Shown: positions 1 through 5,336 of the stretch, in pieces
How the letters are laid out: the number at the start of each line of letters is the position of its first letter
Position numbering within the stretch: the stretch's first letter is position 1
Notes under the pieces: generated by a model
What the model was told of the DNA's origin: nothing
Database searches by the model: none
Seen by the model: the letters and a program-made list of their open reading frames with translations, nothing else
Source of the DNA: UMGS1601 sp900553335
Lineage (GTDB): Bacteria; Bacillota; Clostridia; Oscillospirales; Ruminococcaceae
Reading direction: 5' to 3'
Assembly: GCA_937920725.1 (NCBI GenBank)
Contig: CALEUW010000009.1
Span: forward strand, 1 to 9,015
DNA: 9,015 bases
Translations under genes and position numbers: made by a program

Positions 1-501
1 TACAAGGTGGCACAAGTATTGTGCAAATCAAACATAATACCGCAAAATTATCAGGGCAGAGCGGACGATACTGCAATAGCTATTGATATGGCGAACAGGA
101 TAGGCGTTTCGCCCCTTATGGTAATGCAGAACCTTTACGTCGTTAAAGGCAAGCCCTCTTGGAGCGGTCAAAGCTGTATCAGTTTCATCAAGAACAAATA
201 TGGCAATATATCAATAAACTACACCGGAGAAAAAAACACAGACGGCAGAGGCTGTTATGTGTCGGTAGTTGATAAAGACGGTAAAATTATCGTCGGAACG
301 GAAATCACTATGTCAATGGCAAAAAGCGAGGGCTGGACTTCAAACAAAAAATGGCAGACGATGCCGGAGCAAATGCTAGCGTACAGAGCGGCGGCATTTT
401 TCGCAAGAATTTACTGTCCTGAGGTTTTAATGGGCTGCCAAGTCGAGGGCGAAGCTGAAGACATTACGCCCGACAAAAGAATTGTGGAGGATGTGTTATA
501 G
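1..501 (+). CDS. recT: RecT-like phage single-strand annealing protein (5' truncated)
   Basis: The reading frame is open from base 1 (Tyr-Lys codons precede a GTG at 7), so the gene almost certainly starts left of the window; the GTG is not a convincing start because the conserved region is already under way. The visible 166 codons resemble the RecT family of phage recombinases: an early 'P.NYQG..DD..IAIDMANRIG' region, then 'SPLMVMQNLYVVKGKPSW', and a late segment reading WQTMPEQMLAYRAAAFFAR followed by 'CPEVLMG', all typical of Firmicute phage RecT proteins. RecT proteins bind single-stranded DNA and promote annealing and strand exchange during phage recombination, normally paired with a 5'-3' exonuclease. 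The RecE-like nuclease two genes downstream fits that pairing. The missing N-terminus is due to the window edge, not to a mutation. Family assignment is by remembered motif resemblance. Confidence 0.8.
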   Translation, partial: YKVAQVLCKSNIIPQNYQGRADDTAIAIDMANRIGVSPLMVMQNLYVVKGKPSWSGQSCISFIKNKYGNISINYTGEKNTDGRGCYVSVVDKDGKIIVGTEITMSMAKSEGWTSNKKWQTMPEQMLAYRAAAFFARIYCPEVLMGCQVEGEAEDITPDKRIVEDVL

Positions 502-503
502 AT

Positions 504-737
504 ATGATAGATAGTTATTATCAGCCTCCCGATCCGATTGTAGTCCTGCATTGCGACAAATATGGATGTGAGATATACAAAGGAGATACATATTACAAAC
601 TCAACGGCAGATGTTATTGCGAGGAATGCATAGAAGAAGCACTGTCAGATGATTTTGACAACCTTTCCACGATAGGAAAACTCGACCTATTGGACGGCTC
701 TATAGAAACTGCTGAGGAAAGAGAGGCGTTATTATGA
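504..737 (+). CDS. small Cys-pair (putative zinc-binding) phage protein
   Basis: A 77-residue acidic protein that I do not recognise as a named family. It carries two cysteine pairs, C17-x4-C22 and C39-x2-C42 (plus C37), around a 'YKGDTYYKLNGRCYCEEC' core. This looks like a minimal zinc ribbon of the kind found in many small phage proteins; zinc binding is inferred. The ATG at 504 lies two bases after the upstream stop. A GGAGG at 486-490 is available but is 13 bases away, so translation is probably coupled to the upstream gene. Its own stop overlaps the next gene's start in a classic ATGA (734-737). Position between the RecT-like and RecE-like genes suggests an accessory role in early phage DNA metabolism, but nothing in the sequence proves it. 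Confidence 0.7.
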   Translation: MIDSYYQPPDPIVVLHCDKYGCEIYKGDTYYKLNGRCYCEECIEEALSDDFDNLSTIGKLDLLDGSIETAEEREALL

Positions 738-1519
738 TCTTGACATCAGAAAACTACTTTTCCCTTGAAGCAAATAAAGAGTATATGTCAAACTCTCAGT
801 TCAAGGCTTTCAGAGCCTGCGAAGAAGCCGGACTAAATGAAGCGCTAGGCGCTTCATTTAGTCCGATAACAACATCTTTGCTTGTCGGCTCATACGTTGA
901 CGCTCACTATGAGGGTACGCTTGATGTCTTTAAGACACAGCACCCCGAAATATTAAAGCGTGACGGTGCGTTAAAGGCGGACTATGTCAAGGCTGATATT
1001 ATGATCGAGCGAACAGAACGTGACGAGCTATTTAAAAAATATATGTCGGGCGAAAAGCAGGTCATAATGACAGGGGAAATTGAGGGCGTTCCGTTTAAGA
1101 TCAAAATAGACAGCTATCACAAGGACAAAGCTATAGTTGATCTTAAAACCGTGAAGGATTTTTCCCTAATGTACGATGAACAACTACATAGAAAAGTGCC
1201 GTTTGTTGAATATTGGGGTTACGACATTCAAGGAGCGATCTATCAGGAAATAGTCCGTCAGAATACAGGAAAACAGCTGCCGTTTTTTATTGCGGCAGTA
1301 ACCAAAGAAACAGAACCGGACATAGCGATTTTATCTGTCGGACAGGACAGGCTTGACGAATGCCTGACGTTGGTTAGGGCTTTAGCGCCAAGATACCAAA
1401 CGCTAAAAAACGGCGGAGACGCCCCTCACAGGTGCGAGAAGTGCGACTATTGCAAGGTTACAAAGGAACTTGCGTTCACAGGAATAATAGACTACAGAGA
1501 TTTATACAAGGAGGACTAA
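734..1519 (+). CDS. RecE-like PD-(D/E)XK exonuclease (DUF3799-type)
   Basis: A 261-residue protein resembling the phage PD-(D/E)XK nucleases (DUF3799 family) that partner RecT. Visible elements in order are: an N-terminal 'SNSQFKAFRAC' segment with C29; the 'GSYVDAH' motif (G52, D56, H58); a catalytic core with E115, D126 and the D136-L-K138 pair in 'IVDLKT'; the Q166-x3-Y170 motif in 'DIQGAIYQ'; and a C-terminal cysteine cluster C234-x2-C237-x2-C240. Such enzymes resect double-stranded ends to give single strands for the annealing protein. The ATG at 734 overlaps the upstream stop as ATGA, with GAGAGG at 721-726 seven bases ahead. Two things are odd: a perfect 17-bp palindrome lies inside the gene at 829-865, and C29 plus the C-terminal cysteines could hold an iron-sulfur cluster as in AddB/Cas4-type nucleases (inference). 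Confidence 0.85.
   Translation: MILTSENYFSLEANKEYMSNSQFKAFRACEEAGLNEALGASFSPITTSLLVGSYVDAHYEGTLDVFKTQHPEILKRDGALKADYVKADIMIERTERDELFKKYMSGEKQVIMTGEIEGVPFKIKIDSYHKDKAIVDLKTVKDFSLMYDEQLHRKVPFVEYWGYDIQGAIYQEIVRQNTGKQLPFFIAAVTKETEPDIAILSVGQDRLDECLTLVRALAPRYQTLKNGGDAPHRCEKCDYCKVTKELAFTGIIDYRDLYKED
829..865. repeat. perfect 17-bp inverted repeat, 3-nt loop, inside the nuclease gene
   Basis: The left arm CGGACTAAATGAAGCGC (829-845) and the right arm GCGCTTCATTTAGTCCG (849-865) are exact reverse complements separated by TAG. They lie within codons of the RecE-like nuclease (about residues 32-44) and would form a strong hairpin in mRNA or single-stranded DNA. No T-run follows, so it is not a standard terminator. 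The encoded protein keeps the expected spacing between 'SQFKAFRAC' and 'LLVGSYVDA', so the palindrome does not look like an added insertion. Confidence 0.95.
1508..1514 (+). promoter_or_regulatory. strong ribosome binding site AAGGAGG
   Basis: AAGGAGG lies nine bases before the ATG at 1524 and fixes that start. It sits in the last codons of the nuclease gene, so the two genes are probably translated from one transcript. Confidence 0.85.
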
Positions 1520-1523
1520 AACA

Positions 1524-1919
1524 ATGGCAATCGAAGTAACAAAACCACAAGAAGCAAAGAACGAAACGCTGAAAGTGAGCGTTTTGGAAATGGCGCAGGG
1601 CGCTATCATGGAAGCGTGTAACGTCGAGGTCGGAAAGGTTATGGATAATATCTTTGACCTAAATACAGACGCAAAGAAAAAGCGTGAGGTCACAATAAAA
1701 TTATCCTTTACGCCGTCTGCTGACAGACAACAGGTCAATATTTCCGCACAGGCAAGCTGTAAGCTGCAACCTAATAACGCAATCGAAACAGCGTTGTACT
1801 GCGGTAAGGATAACGTCAGCGGCAAAATACAGGCGGTTGAGCTTGTACCGAATATTCCGGGACAGTTAGGATTTACAGACGAAGAACAAGAACAGCCAAG
1901 AGAGCTTAAATTAGGTTAA
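1524..1919 (+). CDS. phage 'replication terminator protein'-like early protein
   Basis: A 131-residue protein that resembles small Firmicute phage proteins often annotated as 'replication terminator protein'. Shared features, from memory, are an N-terminal helix region 'LEMAQGAIMEACNVEVGKVMDNIFDLNTDAKKKR', a beta-strand region 'REVTIKLSFTPSADRQQVNI' with 'C/KLQPNNAIET' following, and a late 'GKIQAVELVPNIPGQ' stretch before an acidic tail. The name is inherited by annotation and does not establish that it stops forks. The gene has an excellent ribosome site and a start five bases after the nuclease stop. Its position in the recombination/replication operon agrees with a role in early DNA metabolism. 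There are no signal peptide or membrane segments. A minus-strand open frame over this gene is a shadow. Confidence 0.75.
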   Translation: MAIEVTKPQEAKNETLKVSVLEMAQGAIMEACNVEVGKVMDNIFDLNTDAKKKREVTIKLSFTPSADRQQVNISAQASCKLQPNNAIETALYCGKDNVSGKIQAVELVPNIPGQLGFTDEEQEQPRELKLG

Positions 1920-1925
1920 TTTTTT

Positions 1926-1932
1926 AGGAGGT
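1926..1932 (+). promoter_or_regulatory. strong ribosome binding site AGGAGGT
   Basis: AGGAGGT lies nine bases before the ATG at 1942, in the 22-base gap after the previous stop. It decides the start of the following gene. Confidence 0.85.
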
Positions 1933-1941
1933 ATAAATATT

Positions 1942-2646
1942 ATGGATAGCACAGGAATCAGAGAAATAGCAGAGATGTCAAAGCCGAATATCGTTGAAAA
2001 CAACGGATATAGCTACACGGATAAAGATTTAGAAGTAATCGAATTGCCGAAAGTATCTACTATAAAAGTAAGTACCCTTTCAAGTCTTGTAGAACTTTTA
2101 GAACTAGAAAAATTTGCATTCGCAAGTCCTATTTTAGTGCAGATAGAAAATCCCGTAAGAATTTTCGTGCATTGCGGAATCAACGATGCTGACAGAAACA
2201 GAGAATGTCCGTATATCGCAGAATTTTGCCCTGTCGGATTTGATTTCGGTCGTTGGATGAGCTACGAACAAATGATGATAGCGCTTAAATCCAAATTCGT
2301 TGAAACGCCTGAGCTGCTTGAAGTCGTTAAGCTTCTCGGTACTATCACCGAAGAAAACAACATGAAGTTCGAAGATGACGGATTCACGCAGACAGTAACG
2401 GTCAAAAAAGGTATTGCCCTTAAAGACAACAAGGTTATCAATCCGAAAGTAACGCTCATTCCGTACAGCACGTTTAATGAAGTTGAACAGCCAAAGCGTG
2501 AATTTTTGCTTAGGCTTAATGGTTGCGGAGAAGTGGCACTATTTGAAGCAGACGGCGGAGCGTGGAAGCTTGAGGCGTGTGAAAGTATAGCTAATTATCT
2601 CAAAGAAAATCTAAAAGGCACATCAGACGTTTATGTTGTCAGATAA
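1942..2646 (+). CDS. conserved-type phage early protein, function unknown
   Basis: A 234-residue soluble protein. I recognise its general type from other Firmicute phage early regions, where similar proteins sit between the recombinase and primase genes, but I know no tested function. Visible features are an N-terminal 'YTDKDLEVIELPK' stretch, a central 'RWMSYEQMMIALKSKFVE' segment, 'DDGFTQTVTVKKGIALKDNKVINPKVTLIPYSTFNEVEQP', which reads like beta strands, and a C-terminal 'FLLRL...VALFEADGGAWKLEA' block that is the most family-like part. There is no Walker motif, obvious nuclease signature or membrane segment. Its last 14 bases overlap the primase gene, suggesting coupled translation and possibly a shared complex. 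It could be a scaffold or DNA-binding factor for the replication module, but that is only context. Confidence 0.75.
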   Translation: MDSTGIREIAEMSKPNIVENNGYSYTDKDLEVIELPKVSTIKVSTLSSLVELLELEKFAFASPILVQIENPVRIFVHCGINDADRNRECPYIAEFCPVGFDFGRWMSYEQMMIALKSKFVETPELLEVVKLLGTITEENNMKFEDDGFTQTVTVKKGIALKDNKVINPKVTLIPYSTFNEVEQPKREFLLRLNGCGEVALFEADGGAWKLEACESIANYLKENLKGTSDVYVVR

Positions 2647-3163
2647 CGCAGAGCGTATAAAAGAATCGGTAACGATGCGTGAATGCTTAAACGCATACGG
2701 CTATGAAATTAACAGGGGCGGCTTTATTTGCTGCCCTTTTCATAGCGAAAAAACGCCGTCATGCAAGGTGTATGAAAAAAGAATAAAATGCTATGGGTGC
2801 GGTGCGAGCGCTGACGTTATAGCATTCGTCGGTCACATTTTTGGATTAGATTTCAAAGAATCTATCAAGCGTCTTAATGATGATTTCAGACTGGGACTTG
2901 ATTTTGGGGACAGCTCGCCGAAAGCTAAGAGAGAAACGCAAAAGAGAATCGAAGAACGCCGTAGAAAAGAAGCCGAAAAGAAAAGGAAGGACAAGGCGCT
3001 GATAGAAAAATGCAAAACGTATAAATCATGTCTTTACGCTTTGGAAGAGCTTAAGCCACCTACAGAATTTGACTTTCTGCACCCCGATTTTGTGTACGCA
3101 TTAAATAACGCAGAAAGACTAAAGTATGAGATCGACTGCGAAATGGGGAGGGTTGGCATATAA
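2633..3163 (+). CDS. CHC2 zinc-finger primase-like protein (no TOPRIM domain)
   Basis: A 176-residue protein whose first 80 residues match the DnaG-type CHC2 zinc-binding domain. The ligand set is C34-x2-H37 in 'CCPFHSEKTPS' and C53-x2-C56 in 'KCYGCGASADVIAFV', followed by the typical helical 'FGLDFKESIKRLNDDF'. In primases this domain reads template DNA at the initiation site. A highly charged, probably coiled-coil stretch follows (about residues 97-128, rich in Lys, Arg and Glu). No TOPRIM catalytic domain is present, so this protein cannot prime alone as DnaG does; it may be a separate DNA-recognition subunit working with the DUF927 ATPase encoded next. The ATG at 2633 overlaps the previous gene by 14 bases and has only a weak AAAGG at 2614-2618, so translational coupling is likely. 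Its TAA stop (3161-3163) overlaps the inferred ATA start of the next gene. Confidence 0.88.
   Translation: MLSDNAERIKESVTMRECLNAYGYEINRGGFICCPFHSEKTPSCKVYEKRIKCYGCGASADVIAFVGHIFGLDFKESIKRLNDDFRLGLDFGDSSPKAKRETQKRIEERRRKEAEKKRKDKALIEKCKTYKSCLYALEELKPPTEFDFLHPDFVYALNNAERLKYEIDCEMGRVGI
3145..3162 (+). promoter_or_regulatory. ribosome site GGGGAGGG with putative ATA start codon
   Basis: GGGGAGGG at 3145-3152 is followed after seven bases by ATA at 3160-3162, in frame with the DUF927 protein and overlapping the primase stop as ATAA. The usual phage arrangement would be ATGA. A single G-to-A change at 3162 would convert the start ATG to ATA and the stop TGA to TAA together. No ATG, GTG or TTG exists in this frame between the in-frame TGA at 3127 and the ATG at 3289. 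Confidence 0.6.
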
Positions 3164-5040
3164 CTAAAACAGATAAAACAGAAATTGTTGCCTATACGTT
3201 TGAAGATTTTGCCGAAACCTCCAAGCCGTATGAGGCAGTATATAAATTTATAAAGTCTCCGTTTGAACATCAAAGGCAGATAGATCGTATGGCAAGAATT
3301 GCTAAAAGCGTAGGCTATCCCACTTTTAAAGGTACATATAAGGAATACATAAAATCCGTAAATCAGTCAGCACACGGCAACACTCAGATTACTCAGAATC
3401 CTACAGATTTCACAGGTGCAGAGATACAGCTTGAAGCCGGACGCTGGCAATGTACTGACAACGGTGTGTATTTAGCAGACGGCTGGGAAGAACGCTGTGC
3501 CTGTCATCACCCGATATTACCTATCGAGTGTTGGGAAAATATCGACACAGGAGAAGAAAAACTTAAGCTTGCTTATCGCAAAAGGGCTATATGGCGGACT
3601 GTAGTTGTAAGCAAGGAAATCCTATACAGTTCAAACAAAATAACCGCTTTGGCTTCAAGGGGTGTTGACGTTACAAGCGAAACAGCAAAAAATCTTGTTA
3701 ATTATCTTCAGGAGATAGAACAGTTCAATCTGAATGTTATACCTGTTAAGCAGAGCGTATCACGGCTAGGTATGATAGCAGATAACGGCTTTTCGCCGTA
3801 TGTTAAAAATGTTATGTTTGACGGTGAGAGCGAATATGAGAAGATTTATCGCTCTGTTGCAAAGTCCAAAGGTGATTCCGATGCTTGGCTTAAAACTGCA
3901 AGGGAGTGCCGTAAAATGAGCCTTACAGCAAGAATAATGCTTGCCGCATCATTTGGAAGTGTAATTGTAAAGCTTGTCGGCTCACTTCCGTTTTTCGTCC
4001 ACTTATGGGGCGGTTCGGGAACAGGTAAATCCGTAGCGCTTATGCTTGCGGCTTCCGTTTGGGCTGATCCTGAATTTGGAACATACATACAGACCTTTGA
4101 CAGTACCGGCGTAGGTCATGAACGCACTTGCGCCTTTTTGAATAATCTGCCTTATTGCATAGATGAACTTCAGCTCGCAAAAGATAACCGGGGTAATACA
4201 GCGTTTAACGTATACAAATTGGCTCAGGGTGTAGGACGCACACGGGGAAAAAAGACAGGCGGAATAGAACAAGCACCGACATGGAGCAACTGTATTTTAA
4301 CAACGGGAGAAAGCCCTCTTACGAGCCTTTCTTCGGGTGCAGGAGCTATCAACCGTGTAATAGACATTGAATGTAGCGAAAAGGAACAGGTTATTTCCGA
4401 CGGTCAAAGAATATCTCATGAATTGCGTGACAATTTTGGCTTTTTTGGAAGAACATTTGTCGAACTTATCATGGAGGACAGCAGTTTAAAAGAACAGATA
4501 CGGCATACTCAGCAAAAAATATTTAACGAACTTTCTAAGAAGGATACTACCGAAAAGCAAGCGGCGGCAGCAAGCATAATTCTCACCGCCGACTATTTTA
4601 CGACGGAGATGTTTTTTAAAGACGGCTTAAGAATTACAGTCAATGATATATGCGAGTTTTTACAGTCTAAAAACAGCGTTTCCGCAGGTCTCAGGGCATA
4701 TCAATTCATGTGCGACTGGGTATCTATCAACAGCAATAAATTTATAAATGCCGATTCAACCGCAGATAAAAGCGAGTTTTCCACCAGCGAGGTTTACGGC
4801 GTTATTCAAAGCGGTTACGCATATATAGTAAAAAGTAAATTTGTCGCTGTTTTGGAATCTGAGGGCTTTTCGTACAATCTTGCAAGGAGCTACCTAAAAC
4901 AAAACAATTTGATACTTTTGCGTGGACGGAATTGTACACGAGGAAAGCGTATTAATGGAATTAACACAGAATGTATCGCCATGCGGCTTCCCGATTATGA
5001 CGGCGGAGAAGTCAAAGAAGCTGATACCGCACCGCTGTGA
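3160..5040 (+). CDS. DUF927-family P-loop ATPase/helicase-like replication protein
   Basis: From the first ATG (3289) this encodes 583 residues, but the frame reads as good protein for 43 codons further up ('YTFEDFAETSKPYEAV', 'PFEHQRQIDRMARIAKSVG'), like the N-terminus I expect in this family. I therefore place the start at the ATA at 3160, which has a strong ribosome site (626 residues); 3289 is the conservative start. Counted from 3289, the features are: 'TDFTGAEIQLEAGRW' near residue 40; 'KQSVSRLGMI' near 157; Walker A GGSGTGKS at 241-248; Walker B 'YCIDELQ' with D292-E293; 'NCILTTGESPLTSL' and an arginine-finger candidate R356 in 'GAINRVIDIE'; and a helical, probably winged-helix C-terminus. 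DUF927 proteins are thought to be ring-type ATPases of phage and plasmid replication modules. The adjacent primase-like gene and the downstream iteron region suggest a replicative helicase loaded at that site (inference). Confidence 0.85.
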   Translation: MTKTDKTEIVAYTFEDFAETSKPYEAVYKFIKSPFEHQRQIDRMARIAKSVGYPTFKGTYKEYIKSVNQSAHGNTQITQNPTDFTGAEIQLEAGRWQCTDNGVYLADGWEERCACHHPILPIECWENIDTGEEKLKLAYRKRAIWRTVVVSKEILYSSNKITALASRGVDVTSETAKNLVNYLQEIEQFNLNVIPVKQSVSRLGMIADNGFSPYVKNVMFDGESEYEKIYRSVAKSKGDSDAWLKTARECRKMSLTARIMLAASFGSVIVKLVGSLPFFVHLWGGSGTGKSVALMLAASVWADPEFGTYIQTFDSTGVGHERTCAFLNNLPYCIDELQLAKDNRGNTAFNVYKLAQGVGRTRGKKTGGIEQAPTWSNCILTTGESPLTSLSSGAGAINRVIDIECSEKEQVISDGQRISHELRDNFGFFGRTFVELIMEDSSLKEQIRHTQQKIFNELSKKDTTEKQAAAASIILTADYFTTEMFFKDGLRITVNDICEFLQSKNSVSAGLRAYQFMCDWVSINSNKFINADSTADKSEFSTSEVYGVIQSGYAYIVKSKFVAVLESEGFSYNLARSYLKQNNLILLRGRNCTRGKRINGINTECIAMRLPDYDGGEVKEADTAPL

Positions 5041-5128
5041 TGTGGGACGATGTGGGGCATTGTGTGACAGTAAAACAGTCCGCAAAGCTCGAAAATACGA
5101 GCTTGTGGGACTGTGGGACTTGTGGGAC
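5041..5128 (+). repeat. left iteron cluster (six TGTGGGAC-type units)
   Basis: Units start at 5041, 5051, 5061, 5104, 5112 and 5121. Four are exact; 5051 (TGTGGGGC) and 5061 (TGTGTGAC) each differ at one base. The first trio repeats every 10 bases, about one helical turn, which would place bound proteins on one face. The second trio is spaced 8 and 9 bases apart. Confidence 0.88.
5085..5104. repeat. small hairpin between the two iteron trios
   Basis: AAGCTCG (5085-5091) and CGAGCTT (5098-5104) are perfect 7-bp arms around the loop AAAATA. The hairpin lies in the gap between the first and second iteron trios. No T-run follows, so it is unlikely to be a terminator. Confidence 0.7.
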
Positions 5129-5239
5129 ACAAAAATACATCATTTATATTTTTTGTATATATACAGTCTGTTGAGTATAAAATCATACACTTTCACAGCT
5201 ATATAAAAAAGTGTGCAGATTTGTCCCACAGTCCCACAA
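5103..5239. repeat. 17-bp perfect inverted repeat bracketing the AT-rich core
   Basis: TTGTGGGACTGTGGGAC (5103-5119) is the exact reverse complement of 5223-5239. Each arm is two tandem iterons, so the pair arises from iterons facing each other across 103 bases of AT-rich DNA. Confidence 0.9.
5153..5181 (+). promoter_or_regulatory. weak sigma-A-like promoter candidate
   Basis: TTGTAT at 5153-5158, 17 bases, then TATAAA at 5176-5181. The -10 element is good (5/6) but the -35 is poor (3/6), and AT-rich DNA gives such matches by chance. If real it would drive the helicase gene and place its transcript start among the iterons. Confidence 0.25.
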
Positions 5240-5313
5240 CATGTCGCAAACGCAATCTACAAAAGGGTTTGTGAAGTGGGACAGCAGTCCCACGCTGTTT
5301 CACACGTCCCACA
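5223..5313 (-). repeat. right iteron cluster, mostly inverted orientation
   Basis: GTCCCACA occurs at 5223-5230, 5231-5238 and 5306-5313, with GTCCCACG at 5287-5294. A forward unit AGTGGGAC at 5275-5282 pairs with the 5287 unit to make the perfect palindrome GTGGGAC-AGCA-GTCCCAC (5276-5293). Confidence 0.88.
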
Positions 5314-5322
5314 AAAAGATAT

Positions 5323-5329
5323 AAAGGAG
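5323..5329 (+). promoter_or_regulatory. ribosome binding site AAAGGAG for a GTG start
   Basis: AAAGGAG lies seven bases before the GTG at 5337. No ATG near this position is in frame with the helicase, so this site decides the GTG start. Confidence 0.75.
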
Positions 5330-5336
5330 TGAAAAA

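Larger units (their letters stand above)
5041..5336. other. candidate replication origin: TGTGGGAC iterons flanking an AT-rich core
   Basis: This 296-base gap holds no convincing gene. It begins directly after the DUF927 stop. The left cluster has TGTGGGAC at 5041, 5104, 5112 and 5121, with variants TGTGGGGC at 5051 and TGTGTGAC at 5061; the first three are exactly 10 bases apart. The right cluster has the reverse complement GTCCCACA at 5223, 5231 and 5306, a variant GTCCCACG at 5287, and a forward AGTGGGAC at 5275. About 90 bases between the clusters (5130-5220) are very AT-rich, as expected of an unwinding element. I see no DnaA box. Iterons plus an AT-rich stretch between an ATPase gene and a helicase gene are what a phage or plasmid origin looks like; a regulatory operator array is the main alternative. 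Confidence 0.6.

Noticed and set aside
829..865. Rho-independent terminator
   Set aside because: The hairpin is strong, but it lies inside a reading frame and is followed by GATAACAACA, not a T-run.
1502..1825. Minus-strand open frame of 107 codons
   Set aside because: It is antisense to a gene with a strong ribosome site and family-like protein, and has no convincing ribosome site or recognisable protein of its own.
3130..3163. Frameshift fusion of the primase-like and DUF927 proteins
   Set aside because: The two frames overlap for about 30 bases, but I see no slippery heptamer there, and a good ribosome site with the ATA codon explains the layout better.
4922..5206. Plus-strand open frame of 94 codons overlapping the end of the DUF927 gene
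   Set aside because: Its first part is the DUF927 gene read in another frame, and its later 'LVGLWDLWDTK' stretch is only the translated iterons. It has no ribosome site.
5187..5214. Stem ACACTTT / AAAGTGT in the AT-rich core
   Set aside because: The arms are only 7 bp with a 14-base loop in AT-rich DNA. It may be chance and is not listed as a separate element.
5041..5313. CRISPR array
   Set aside because: The repeats are only 8 bases, in both orientations, with gaps of zero to 100 bases and no regular spacers.
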